The notes under the pieces were generated by a model that worked only from the letters and a program-made list of their open reading frames with translations, was not told the DNA's origin and did no database searches. A stretch of 39,165 nt of DNA, from positions 1 through 39,165 of the forward strand of contig JBILYK010000024.1 in the NCBI GenBank assembly GCA_044377735.1, written 5' to 3'. Shown in pieces: positions 26,226 through 33,504 of the stretch. This DNA comes from Tabrizicola_A sp044377735 (GTDB taxonomy: Bacteria; Pseudomonadota; Alphaproteobacteria; Rhodobacterales; Rhodobacteraceae). Numbering within the stretch: position 1 is the first letter of the stretch; the number at the start of each line of letters is the position of its first letter. The translations under genes were made by a program, and so were the position numbers.

Positions 26226-26990
26226 ATGCCCCTTCCCGCTGAACTCTTGCGCCTGCCCATCGCGCACCGCGCCCTGCATGATCGCAGCGCGGGGCGGCCC
26301 GAAAACTCTCCCGCCGCCATTCGTGCGGCGGTCGAGGCGGGCTATGCCATTGAAATCGACGTGCAAGGCACCAGCGACGGTCAGGCCGTGGTGTTCCATG
26401 ACGAATGGATGGAGCGGCTGACCGAGGCGACCGGTTTTGTCAAAGACCACACGGCGGCGGAACTGGGCCGCATCACCCTGCGCCACGGCACCGACACCAT
26501 CCCGACGCTGCCGCAGGTGCTGTCCATCGTCGCAGGCCGCGTGCCCTTGCTCATCGAAATCAAGGACCAGACCGACCGCATGGCCGAAACCGACGGTCGG
26601 CTTGAGGCGGCGGTGGCGCGCGATCTGCAAGGCTATTCCGGCCCCGTCGCCGTGATGTCCTTCAACCCCCATGCCGTGGCCAACATGGCGCGCCTTGCCC
26701 CCCACATCCCGCGCGGCATCACCACGGCGGCTTATGACCACGCAGGCTGGGCGCCGCTTTCTCCCGAACGCTGCGACGCGTTGCGCGAGATTGCCGATTA
26801 CGACCGGGTTGGTGCCTGCTTCATCAGCCATGAGGCCGCCGATCTGGCCCGCCCCCGCGTGGCCGCGCTAAAGGCCAAGGGGGCCGCCATCCTGACATGG
26901 ACGATCAAATCCGCCAAGGATGAGGCGAAGGCCCGCCAGATCGCCGACAACGTCACCTTTGAGGGGTACCTTGCCCAGCACCCGGCTTGA
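26226..26990 (+). CDS. Glycerophosphodiester phosphodiesterase
   Basis: A 254-residue GDPD-family protein that hydrolyses glycerophosphodiesters to glycerol-3-phosphate and an alcohol. The catalytic and metal residues are visible: His14-Arg15 (IAHRALHD), Glu26-Asn27 (GRPENSPAA), Glu43 and Asp45 (YAIEIDVQ), His58-Asp59 (VVFHDEWME). LLIEIKDQT supplies the later acidic ligands and AAILTWTIKS the C-terminal motif. No signal peptide is seen, so it is probably cytoplasmic. It begins 10 nt after ridA and is in the same direction, so the two are probably one transcript. Confidence 0.93.
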   Translation: MPLPAELLRLPIAHRALHDRSAGRPENSPAAIRAAVEAGYAIEIDVQGTSDGQAVVFHDEWMERLTEATGFVKDHTAAELGRITLRHGTDTIPTLPQVLSIVAGRVPLLIEIKDQTDRMAETDGRLEAAVARDLQGYSGPVAVMSFNPHAVANMARLAPHIPRGITTAAYDHAGWAPLSPERCDALREIADYDRVGACFISHEAADLARPRVAALKAKGAAILTWTIKSAKDEAKARQIADNVTFEGYLAQHPA

Positions 26991-27042
26991 CCTTCGATCG
27001 CCCGGCCCCATCCTTCAGCACCAATGATCCTCGGGGGCTGGC

Positions 27043-28203
27043 GTGACGGATACGGCTGAACTTCTTGACAGCATGGCCGCGATCCCGGCGCAGGACTGGG
27101 ATGCGCTCGCCTGCCCCGAGGCGGCCACAGGTCGCCCAATTGACCCTTTTACCACCCACCGTTTTCTGGCCGCGTTGGAAACCTCCGGCTCCACCGGGGA
27201 CGGCACAGGCTGGCAAGCACGGCCCTTGGTCTTGCGTCATGAGGGCCGGACGGTGGCGGCGATGCCACTTTACGTCAAAGGCCACTCGCAGGGCGAATAC
27301 ATCTTTGACCACGGCTGGGCCGAGGCCTATGCCCGCGCCGGCGGGCGCTATTACCCCAAGCTTCAGGTCGCCGTGCCCTTTACCCCGGCCACCGGGCGGC
27401 GGTTTCTGGGCGATGCATCCCACCGCGCCGCACTGATGCAGGCGGCCATCGGCATTGCACAGCAAAATGGCCTGTCGTCGCTGCATGTCACCTTCTGTAC
27501 CGAGGACGAGGCGCAGGCGCTGACCGGGGTTCAAGGCACGCTTCACCGCATCACCCAGCAGTTCCATTGGGAAAATCACGGCTACGCCAGCTTTGACGAT
27601 TTCCTTGCGCAACTCTCCAGCCGCAAGCGCAAGATGATCCGCAAAGAGCGTGAAACCGCCCGCGCCCATGGCCTGACCATTCGTGCGCTGACCGGCGATC
27701 AGATCGAACCGGCCCATTGGGATGCCTTCTGGCTGTTTTACCAGGATACAGGCAGCCGCAAATGGGGCACGCCCTATCTGACCCGCGCCTTCTTTGACGC
27801 GGTGCAGGCCACGATGCGCGATGATGCGCTTCTGGTCCTCGCCTTTGATGGTGACCGTCCCGTGGCAGGCGCGCTGAACTTCATCGGGCGCGAGACGCTG
27901 TATGGCCGCTATTGGGGCTGCGTGGCCGATTATCCCTGCCTGCATTTCGAACTGTGCTACTATCAGGCCATCGACTGGGCAATTGCCAAGGGCCTGTCGC
28001 GGGTCGAGGCGGGCGCGCAGGGCGAACACAAACTCGCGCGCGGCTATCTGCCCAGCGCGGTGCATTCCTTGCACTGGATTGCGGACGCGGGCTTTGCCAG
28101 GGCGGTGGCGCGTTATCTGGATCAGGAACGCCGCGCGGTGGGCGAAGAGATGGACATTCTCACCGCCTATGGCCCCTTCCGCAAGGTTGAGACCGAAGAC
28201 TAA
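27043..28203 (+). CDS. FemAB-like / DUF482 GNAT-fold acetyltransferase
   Basis: A 386-residue protein that fits the DUF482 (peptidogalycan biosynthesis-recognition, FemAB-like) group of GNAT-fold proteins. Segments include TTHRFLAALETSGSTGDGTG, ARPLVLRHEGRTVAAMPLYV, LSSRKRKMIRKERETA, FYQDTGSRKWGTPYLTRAFF, GAQGEHKLARGYLP and VHSLHWIADAGF. The acceptor is not known. It probably starts with GTG at 27043, preceded by a purine-rich CGGGGG. It is 52 nt after the phosphodiesterase gene in the same direction. Confidence 0.88.
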   Translation: MTDTAELLDSMAAIPAQDWDALACPEAATGRPIDPFTTHRFLAALETSGSTGDGTGWQARPLVLRHEGRTVAAMPLYVKGHSQGEYIFDHGWAEAYARAGGRYYPKLQVAVPFTPATGRRFLGDASHRAALMQAAIGIAQQNGLSSLHVTFCTEDEAQALTGVQGTLHRITQQFHWENHGYASFDDFLAQLSSRKRKMIRKERETARAHGLTIRALTGDQIEPAHWDAFWLFYQDTGSRKWGTPYLTRAFFDAVQATMRDDALLVLAFDGDRPVAGALNFIGRETLYGRYWGCVADYPCLHFELCYYQAIDWAIAKGLSRVEAGAQGEHKLARGYLPSAVHSLHWIADAGFARAVARYLDQERRAVGEEMDILTAYGPFRKVETED

Positions 28204-28242
28204 ACTGGGGCGCGGCGCGACAGATGTCCCGACAGATGCCAT

Positions 28243-28272
28243 ACGCAAACCCGACGCAAACCCGACGCAAAA
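28243..28272 (+). repeat. 11-bp tandem repeat before the pterin dehydratase gene
   Basis: ACGCAAACCCG is repeated exactly at 28243-28253 and 28254-28264, with a third partial copy ACGCAAAAC from 28265. It lies 35 nt before the start codon of the next gene. The 11-bp unit is close to one helical turn, so it could be a protein-binding array, or simple slippage. Confidence 0.6.
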
Positions 28273-28306
28273 CAGACGGGACAGAAACTGCAGTGGAGAG
28301 ACCCAG

Positions 28307-28675
28307 ATGACCGCCCAATCGCTGACCACCGACGAACGCCAAACCTATCTGCCGCCCTTGGGCGAAACCGGCTGGGGCGCGGTGCCGGGCCGCGATGCGA
28401 TCCGAAAAGCCTGGAAATTTCGCGGCTTTTCAGAGGCTTGGGGTTTCATGACCCGCTGCGCCTTGGCCGCAGAAAAGGCCAACCATCACCCCGAATGGAC
28501 CAACCGCTTCAACATCGTCGATGTGACCCTGATCACCCACGACTGCGCGGGCCTGTCGATGCTCGACATCACCCTAGCCCGCCAGATGGACCACCTTTCC
28601 GGCACCGCCGAAGTGGTGAAAAACCATTCAGAACCAATATCTTGCCTATGCGAGACAAGGGCGCGTCAGGCCTAG
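28307..28675 (+). CDS. phhB: 4a-hydroxytetrahydrobiopterin dehydratase (pterin carbinolamine dehydratase)
   Basis: A 122-residue PCD/DCoH-family enzyme that regenerates oxidised pterin cofactor after aromatic hydroxylation. The active-site signature is complete: KANHHPEWTNRFNIVDVTL (His60, His61, Pro62, Glu63, Trp64) and ITHDCAGLSMLD (His78, Asp79). Most family members end near residue 100; here about 25 extra residues follow (LSGTAEVVKNHSEP...), rich in Cys and Arg and without family match. A late frameshift or natural extension could explain this. GGAGAG precedes the ATG. No phenylalanine hydroxylase is in the window. Confidence 0.88.
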   Translation: MTAQSLTTDERQTYLPPLGETGWGAVPGRDAIRKAWKFRGFSEAWGFMTRCALAAEKANHHPEWTNRFNIVDVTLITHDCAGLSMLDITLARQMDHLSGTAEVVKNHSEPISCLCETRARQA

Positions 28676-28781
28676 GGTTATCGGGCCGACACTGCCCACC
28701 GGTTTGTGACAGGCACAAAATTCCGTTTGACCAATGCCGCGCAGGCACGCAGGTTCGCCGCCAACACCGGAGCCCTGCCAG

Positions 28782-30032
28782 ATGACCACATCCCCGCACC
28801 AGAACGCCTCGATCATGACCCCAGTTCTGGTGGCGGGCTGCATCATCCTGATGCTGTCCTTCGCAGTCCGCGCCAGTTTCGGGGTGTTCCAAATTCCGGT
28901 CGGCAGTGAATTCGGCTGGCCAAGGGCCGAGTTTTCGCTGGCCATCGCAATCCAGAACCTTGCCTGGGGGATCGGCCAGCCGATGTTTGGCGCCATGGCC
29001 GAACGCTTTGGCGACCGCAAGGCCATCATCGCCGGGGCCTTTCTTTATGCCTTGGGCCTTGTGCTTTCCTCCTATGCCATCACCCCCGGGCAGCACCAGA
29101 TCTTGAACATCCTCATCGGCTTTGGCATCGCCGGCACCGGATTTGGTGTGGTCCTCGCTGTGGTGGGCCGCGCGACCAGTGCTGAAAACCGGTCCATGTC
29201 CTTGGGCATCGCAACGGCAGCGGGGTCGGCGGGGCAAGTCTTTGGCGCGCCGGTGGCCGAGGTCTTGTTGCAATCCTATCCGTGGCAGACGGTATTCGTC
29301 ATCTTCGCTGTGGTCATTGTGGCCAGCCTTGCCGCCCTTCCTTTTCTCTCCACCGGCAAACCCGCCACCAAGGCCGAGCTGGAAGAAAGCCTTGGCACCG
29401 TTCTGGTGCGCGCCTTCAAGGATCCAACCTACACGTTGATATTCTTGGGCTTTTTCAGCTGCGGCTATCAGCTGGCTTTTATCACCGCGCATTTTCCCGC
29501 CTTCATCACCGATTTCTGCGGCGCGATTGACGGCGGCGGCATGCTGGCAGGGCTTGGCATCACCACCACATCAGCCCTGGGCGCGGTGTCGATTTCTGTG
29601 ATCGGGCTGTTCAACATCGTGGGCACGCTGACCGCAGGGTGGCTGGGCAAGCGCTATAGCAAGAAATACCTTCTGGCCGGTATCTACACCGGACGCACCA
29701 TTGCAGCGGCGGTTTTCATCCTGCTGCCCATCACGCCCGCCTCGGTCTTGATCTTCTCGGCCGTCATGGGGGCCTTGTGGCTGGCCACCGTACCGCTGAC
29801 CAGCGGTTTGGTCGCCCATATCTACGGCATCCGCTATATGGGCACGCTTTATGGCTTTGTGTTCCTCAGCCATCAGATCGGCGGATTCTTGGGCGTCTGG
29901 CTGGGCGGCAAGATGTTTGACATCACCGGCGATTACACACTGGTTTGGTGGATCGGCGTTGGTGTCGGGGCGTTTTCGGCGCTGGTCCACCTGCCCATTC
30001 GCGAAAAGCCTTGGGCCGCGAAACCCGCCTGA
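28782..30032 (+). CDS. Major facilitator superfamily transporter
   Basis: A 416-residue membrane protein with about twelve hydrophobic segments, typical MFS_1. The first half shows FGVFQIPVGSEFGWPRAEFS, NLAWGIGQPMFGAMAERFGD then RKAIIAGA, which is the motif between helices 2 and 3. The second half has SLGIATAAGSAGQVFGAPVA and YGIRYMGTLYGFVFLSHQIG. The pattern resembles monocarboxylate/oxalate-formate-type MFS proteins, but the substrate cannot be deduced. The ATG at 28782 was chosen because the first 16 codons of the longer frame look non-coding. It is the last gene before the gene-poor stretch. Confidence 0.9.
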   Translation: MTTSPHQNASIMTPVLVAGCIILMLSFAVRASFGVFQIPVGSEFGWPRAEFSLAIAIQNLAWGIGQPMFGAMAERFGDRKAIIAGAFLYALGLVLSSYAITPGQHQILNILIGFGIAGTGFGVVLAVVGRATSAENRSMSLGIATAAGSAGQVFGAPVAEVLLQSYPWQTVFVIFAVVIVASLAALPFLSTGKPATKAELEESLGTVLVRAFKDPTYTLIFLGFFSCGYQLAFITAHFPAFITDFCGAIDGGGMLAGLGITTTSALGAVSISVIGLFNIVGTLTAGWLGKRYSKKYLLAGIYTGRTIAAAVFILLPITPASVLIFSAVMGALWLATVPLTSGLVAHIYGIRYMGTLYGFVFLSHQIGGFLGVWLGGKMFDITGDYTLVWWIGVGVGAFSALVHLPIREKPWAAKPA

Positions 30033-30182
30033 TAGCCCCCGCACCCGCCATTGTCCCGGGCCGCATCTCCTGACAAGTTTCGCCCGACCGCACATCTGGA
30101 AGCGCTATCCACATCGGTGTTGCCGCCCTGAGCCTTGCCTATGTTCTTAGGTGTAATTTAGCTCGCAATGTCGCCCATGCCC

Positions 30183-30200
30183 ATCCGGTGGTCACCGGAT
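30183..30200. promoter_or_regulatory. 18-bp perfect palindrome upstream of the small ORF
   Basis: ATCCGGTG (30183-30190) and CACCGGAT (30193-30200) are exact reverse complements around GT. It lies 87 nt before the 39-codon ORF. Such a compact symmetric site fits a dimeric repressor; a hairpin in RNA is the alternative. No regulator gene is adjacent. Confidence 0.4.
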
Positions 30201-30286
30201 CGCTCCTATCCACCCACACGCCTTCATTCGTGATCATGACACAACCCAACCACTTTTTTCAAAGCCACCATTAGTGAGGATCAAAT

Positions 30287-30406
30287 ATGTTTCGCGCGCT
30301 TATGGGAGCAGCATTTTTTGCTGGTTTAGTTGCCACTGCCGTTAGTTGGAAGATCCCACGGTTTGATGGTGCGATTCTTCCTCGGGAATGGAAGGAAGCA
30401 CTATAG
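30287..30406 (+). CDS. Small putative membrane protein (39 aa)
   Basis: A 39-residue ORF starting MFRALMGAAFFAGLVATAVS, with one hydrophobic segment (residues 4-20) and a polar tail IPRFDGAILPREWKEAL. It has a good ribosome-binding site, GAGGA 6 nt before the ATG. Codon use (GCA, TTA, GTT, TTT) is more AT-rich than in neighbouring genes, which suggests different origin. I recognise no family. It could be a small membrane peptide or a chance ORF; the ribosome-binding site and hydrophobic pattern favour real translation. Confidence 0.45.
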   Translation: MFRALMGAAFFAGLVATAVSWKIPRFDGAILPREWKEAL

Positions 30407-30581
30407 GGCAAGTTCGTCACGAGAGCACCACGACCACGTTCGCCGTCAGAGCTGCGACTCTAAAGGGGCAATAAGGGCGGCGCTGGACGGCGACAAAAAT
30501 TGCGAAAGCTTGTGGCAGAAGGGCCAATGAGGAGATCAAGAGATGCCCACCCGGCTGCCTAAGCCTTTAAAAGTCGTATTG

Positions 30582-30612
30582 CTGCCAACTTAGCTGTCAA
30601 ACTCTGCCAACT
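30582..30612 (+). repeat. Phased CTGCCAACT direct repeats, iteron-like
   Basis: CTGCCAACT occurs exactly at 30582-30590 and 30604-30612, with a degenerate copy CTGTCAAACT at 30594-30603 between them, so unit starts are 12 and 10 nt apart. The set lies 28 nt before an exact DnaA box. The arrangement is reminiscent of iterons, but it is short and no replication gene is nearby. Confidence 0.45.
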
Positions 30613-30639
30613 CTGGTGGCGAGCCACACACAACAGTTC

Positions 30640-30670
30640 TTATCCACAGAAGATTTCATCAGATTTCACT
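30640..30670 (+). promoter_or_regulatory. DnaA box followed by a 10-bp AT-rich tandem repeat
   Basis: TTATCCACA at 30640-30648 is an exact match to the strong bacterial DnaA box. Two nt later comes a 10-bp repeat, AGATTTCATC (30651-30660) and AGATTTCACT (30661-30670). A DnaA box next to a helically phased AT-rich repeat resembles origin or DnaA-regulated promoter architecture. The match is seen; function is inference, and a single exact box can occur by chance. Confidence 0.4.
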
Positions 30671-30761
30671 TTACAGGCTTTCGCCTTCGGCCCACTATAT
30701 CTAGTAAGTTCTTGTCAGGCTTACACAGGTCTTTGCCAGACACTCAGCCAGTTGTGGGATG

Positions 30762-30770
30762 TTGTCCACA
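30762..30770 (+). promoter_or_regulatory. DnaA-box-like site just upstream of ybjN
   Basis: TTGTCCACA differs from TTATCCACA at one position and lies 23 nt before the ybjN-like start codon, in the same orientation as the exact box at 30640. It could allow DnaA control of the ybjN gene or be part of a DnaA cluster. Confidence 0.3.
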
Positions 30771-30793
30771 AAGGGCCTTATGATGGGGCGGGC

Positions 30794-31297
30794 ATGTCGG
30801 TTTCAGAAGATTTCCTTACGCTGGATGATCTGCATCCCATCGACATCGTCGAGGATCTCGCCGCCCATCACGATTGGGAATTCGACCGCGTCACCGATGA
30901 CCAGATCGCTATGGCGGTCGAAGGCCAGTGGCGCACCTATTCGCTGACTTTGGCCTGGTCGGCCCAGGACGAGACCCTGCGCCTGATCTGCACCTTTGAA
31001 ATGGAGCCACCCGAAGACCGGTTGCCGGTGGTTTATGACATCTTGAACCGCTGCAATGACATGGTCTGGACCGGGGCCTTCACCTATTGGGCCGAGCAAA
31101 AGCTGATGGTCTGGCGCTATGGCCTGTGCCTTGCCGGTGGTCAGATGGCCGGGGCCGAGCAGATTGACCGGCTGATCTCATCGGCCGTTCTCGCCGCTGA
31201 ACGGTTCTACCCGGCCTTTCAACTGGCCGTCTGGGGCGACCGAAACCCGGCCGATGCGATGAAGGTTGCCATTGCCGAGGCCTACGGTCGGGCCTAA
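30794..31297 (+). CDS. YbjN domain-containing protein
   Basis: A 167-residue soluble protein fitting the YbjN family (type III secretion chaperone-like fold), with DDLHPIDIVEDLAAHHDWEF, AMAVEGQWRTYSLTLAW, ETLRLICTFEMEPPEDRLPV and WTGAFTYWAEQKLMVWRYGL. E. coli YbjN affects stress responses and motility, but the mechanism is unknown. The start at 30794 (MSVSEDFLTL) was chosen; an earlier in-frame ATG at 30752 would include the DnaA-like site. It lies 28 nt before proC in the same direction, so they may form an operon with csaA and the reductase gene. Confidence 0.88.
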   Translation: MSVSEDFLTLDDLHPIDIVEDLAAHHDWEFDRVTDDQIAMAVEGQWRTYSLTLAWSAQDETLRLICTFEMEPPEDRLPVVYDILNRCNDMVWTGAFTYWAEQKLMVWRYGLCLAGGQMAGAEQIDRLISSAVLAAERFYPAFQLAVWGDRNPADAMKVAIAEAYGRA

Positions 31298-31325
31298 CCT
31301 CTGCCCCGAAATGAAGGGGACTCCA

Positions 31326-32138
31326 ATGGCTTTGGAACAGGTTGCCCAAAACGGGCTTGTGCTTTTAGGCTGCGGCAAGATGGGCTCGGCGCTTTTGGCG
31401 GGCTGGCTGAAGGCGGGCTTGCCGCCATCATCGGTCTGGGTTCTGGAACCGAACCCGACCGATTGGCTGACCTCGATCGGGGTGCATCTGAACGCAGGCG
31501 TGCCGCCCGCGCCTGCGGTTGCGCTTTTGGCGGTCAAGCCGCAGATGATGGGTGCGGCCCTGCCCGCGCTGCAAGCGCTGGGCAATGGCACGACACTGAT
31601 GGTCTCCATCGCCGCCGGCACTTCGATTGCCACCTTTGAAAGCGTCTTTGGCGCACGCACGCCGATTGTGCGCACCATGCCGAACACGCCCGCGATGGTG
31701 GGACGCGGCATCACCGGCATCTGCGGCAATGCCCATGCCGGGGCGGGCGGGCTCGCGCTGGCGGCGGAGCTTATGTCCGCCGTGGGCGAGGTGGTTGTGC
31801 TGAAGGGCGAGCATCAGATTGATGCAGTGACGGCGGTCTCTGGATCAGGCCCAGCCTATGTGTTCCACCTGATCGAGGCGATGGCCGCAGGCGGCGTGGC
31901 GCAGGGGCTGTCGCCCGATGTGGCGATGAAACTCGCACGGGCCACGGTGTGCGGGGCGGGGGAGTTGGCCTTTCAATCCCCAGACCCCGCCGCGCAATTG
32001 CGCATCAACGTCACCTCGCCGGGCGGCACCACAGCTGCGGCCTTGGCGGTGCTGATGGACGACAAAACTGGCCTGCCCCCCCTGATGGCGCAGGCGATCG
32101 CGGCCGCGGCCGACCGTGGACGGGAGCTTGGCAAATGA
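31326..32138 (+). CDS. proC: Pyrroline-5-carboxylate reductase
   Basis: A 270-residue enzyme that reduces pyrroline-5-carboxylate to proline, the last step of proline synthesis. The N-terminal Rossmann motif is LVLLGCGKMGSALLAGWL. IVRTMPNTPAMVGRGITGIC and the C-terminal VSGSGPAYVFHLIEAMA and VTSPGGTTAAALAVL are ProC signatures. Length is normal. An AAGGGGA ribosome-binding site supports the ATG at 31326. Its stop overlaps the csaA start by ATGA. Confidence 0.97.
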   Translation: MALEQVAQNGLVLLGCGKMGSALLAGWLKAGLPPSSVWVLEPNPTDWLTSIGVHLNAGVPPAPAVALLAVKPQMMGAALPALQALGNGTTLMVSIAAGTSIATFESVFGARTPIVRTMPNTPAMVGRGITGICGNAHAGAGGLALAAELMSAVGEVVVLKGEHQIDAVTAVSGSGPAYVFHLIEAMAAGGVAQGLSPDVAMKLARATVCGAGELAFQSPDPAAQLRINVTSPGGTTAAALAVLMDDKTGLPPLMAQAIAAAADRGRELGK

Positions 32139-32470
32139 CCATCACCTATGATGATTTCGAACGCGTCGATATCCGCGTGGGCCGCATCACCCGCGCCGAA
32201 CCCTTCCCCGAGGCGCGCAAGCCCGCGATCAAGCTTTGGGTCGATTTCGGGCCTGAGATTGGCGAGAAGCGCTCCTCGGCGCAGATCACCCGGCATTACA
32301 CTCCCGAAGGGCTGGTCGGACGGCAGGTCTTGGGGGTGGTGAACTTCCCGCCCCGCCAGATCGGCAAGGTGATGTCTGAGGTATTGATCTTGGGCCTGCC
32401 GGATGAGACAGGCGACGTGGTGCTGATAGGACCGGGCCATGACGTGCCCTTGGGAGGAAAACTGTTTTGA
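32135..32470 (+). CDS. csaA: CsaA-like tRNA-binding protein
   Basis: A 111-residue single tRNA_bind (OB-fold, EMAP/Trbp111-like) domain: FERVDIRVGRITRAEPFPEA, KLWVDFGPEIGEKRSSAQIT, VGRQVLGVVNFPPRQIGKVM and ends in PLGGKLF. CsaA in Bacillus acts as a chaperone with export-related activity, while the fold binds tRNA; the role here is not defined. It overlaps proC at its start (ATGA) and the reductase at its end (TGATG). Confidence 0.92.
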   Translation: MTITYDDFERVDIRVGRITRAEPFPEARKPAIKLWVDFGPEIGEKRSSAQITRHYTPEGLVGRQVLGVVNFPPRQIGKVMSEVLILGLPDETGDVVLIGPGHDVPLGGKLF

Positions 32471-33414
32471 TGAAACTACTGATCACCCGGCCATTGCCCG
32501 ACCCTGTGATGACCGCCGCCCACGCGCGGTTCGACGTTACGGCCCGCGCCAAAACGCTGCCGCTGACCCCGGACGAACTCCGCGCTTCCTTGCGCGACTA
32601 TGACGTCGTGCTGCCCACGCTGCGCGATCTTTATTCAGCGCAGGTCTTTGCCGATGTGCCCAAACCCCGCGCCAAGTTGCTGGCCAACTTCGGCGTTGGG
32701 TTCAACCACATCGACGTGGCCGCCGCCCACGCCGCAGGCATTCAGGTCACCAACACCCCCGGTGCGGTGACTGATGCCACCGCCGACATCGCGCTCATGC
32801 TGATCCTGATGACCGCCCGGCGCGCGGCGGAAGGTGAGCGGCTGGTGCGTGCCGGGCTTTGGGAAGGCTGGCACCCGACGCAGATGCTGGGCACCCATGT
32901 CTCGGGCAAGACGCTGGGCATCATCGGCATGGGCCGCATCGGCAAGGCCATCGCGCGGCGTGCGCATCATGGCTTCGGGATGGAGATCCTCTATCACAAC
33001 CGCAGCGCCACCGATCCGGGCCTGCCCGCCCGCGCGGCGCCGCTAGAGCAGGTCATGGCGGCTGATTTCGTGGTGGTCGCCGTCCCGGGCGGCCCGGCGA
33101 CCCAGCATCTGATCAACGCCGAGGCACTGGCTCAGATGAAGCCCCATGGCTTTTTCATCAACATCGCGCGCGGCGACGTGGTGGACGAGGCCGCCTTAGC
33201 CAAGGCCCTGCAATCCGGCCAGATCGCTGGCGCGGGGCTGGATGTTTATGAACACGAACCCAAGATCCACCCCGATCTTTTGCCGCTCCACACGGTCACG
33301 CTGCTGCCCCATCTCGGCACCGCCACGCTTGAGGTGCGCACCGCCATGGGTCTCATGGCGCTGGATAACCTCATCGCCTTTGCCGAAGGGCGCCCGCTGC
33401 CCAATCCGGTCTAG
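32470..33414 (+). CDS. D-2-hydroxyacid dehydrogenase, glyoxylate/hydroxypyruvate reductase type
   Basis: A 314-residue NAD(P)-dependent D-2-hydroxyacid dehydrogenase. LANFGVGFNHIDVAAAHAAG and VTNTPGAVTDATADIALMLI are typical of D-glycerate dehydrogenase / GRHPR. The nucleotide site is LGIIGMGRIGKAIARRA. The catalytic Arg, Glu and His sit in FINIARGDVVDEAAL, LDVYEHEPKIHP and LLPHLGTATLEVRTAMG. It would interconvert glyoxylate/glycolate or hydroxypyruvate/D-glycerate; substrate preference is inference. It overlaps csaA by TGATG, so it belongs to the ybjN-proC-csaA operon. Confidence 0.92.
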   Translation: MKLLITRPLPDPVMTAAHARFDVTARAKTLPLTPDELRASLRDYDVVLPTLRDLYSAQVFADVPKPRAKLLANFGVGFNHIDVAAAHAAGIQVTNTPGAVTDATADIALMLILMTARRAAEGERLVRAGLWEGWHPTQMLGTHVSGKTLGIIGMGRIGKAIARRAHHGFGMEILYHNRSATDPGLPARAAPLEQVMAADFVVVAVPGGPATQHLINAEALAQMKPHGFFINIARGDVVDEAALAKALQSGQIAGAGLDVYEHEPKIHPDLLPLHTVTLLPHLGTATLEVRTAMGLMALDNLIAFAEGRPLPNPV

Positions 33415-33423
33415 AGCCATGGA

Positions 33424-33480
33424 TTTCATCTTGGCCCAAATACTCCCGCCGGAGGCACCCGCCCGTGTCCCCCGCGCCTT
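33424..33480 (-). repeat. Dispersed intergenic repeat, CCTCCGG subtype, before the sulfotransferase gene
   Basis: Read on the plus strand: TTTCATCTTGGCCC, AAATACTCCCGCC, GGAGGCACCCGCCCG, then a C-rich tail. The first 32 nt match the copy at 39109, and similarity continues for about 55 nt. It is the same motif that forms both arms of the inverted repeat at 13445-13528. It fills most of the 90 nt between the reductase and sulfotransferase genes. Confidence 0.85.
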
Positions 33481-33504
33481 CGGGTCAGACAGGGGCCAAG
33501 CCGC

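Larger units (their letters stand above)
30033..30793. other. Gene-poor, relatively AT-rich interval of about 760 nt
   Basis: Composition changes visibly from the GC-rich genes on both sides: runs such as TTTTTT, ATTTTTTG and AGATTTCA are common. It contains an 18-bp palindrome, a 39-codon ORF, phased CTGCCAACT repeats, one exact DnaA box (30640-30648), two one-mismatch boxes (CTATCCACA 30105-30113; TTGTCCACA 30762-30770) and a 10-bp tandem repeat, each listed separately. A 16-codon ORF (MPTRLPKPLKVVLLPT, 30543-30593) has AGGAG 8 nt upstream but is too short to support. It could be a remnant of a mobile element, a regulatory region or an origin-like site. Confidence 0.6.

Noticed and set aside
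28243..28272. CRISPR-like or iteron array before the pterin dehydratase gene
   Set aside because: The unit is only 11 bp with no spacers and fewer than three full copies, so it is a short tandem repeat, not a CRISPR or a full iteron set.
26953..28329. Long minus-strand frame opposite the FemAB-like gene
   Set aside because: The plus-strand protein has family motifs and a plausible start; the antisense frame does not.
30330..30530. 66-codon frame overlapping the 39-codon ORF
   Set aside because: It starts inside the better-supported small ORF in another frame, has no ribosome-binding site and is rich in Arg/His/Ser without pattern.
30543..30593. 16-codon ORF with AGGAG 8 nt upstream
   Set aside because: Too short for any support, and it overlaps the repeat cluster at 30582.
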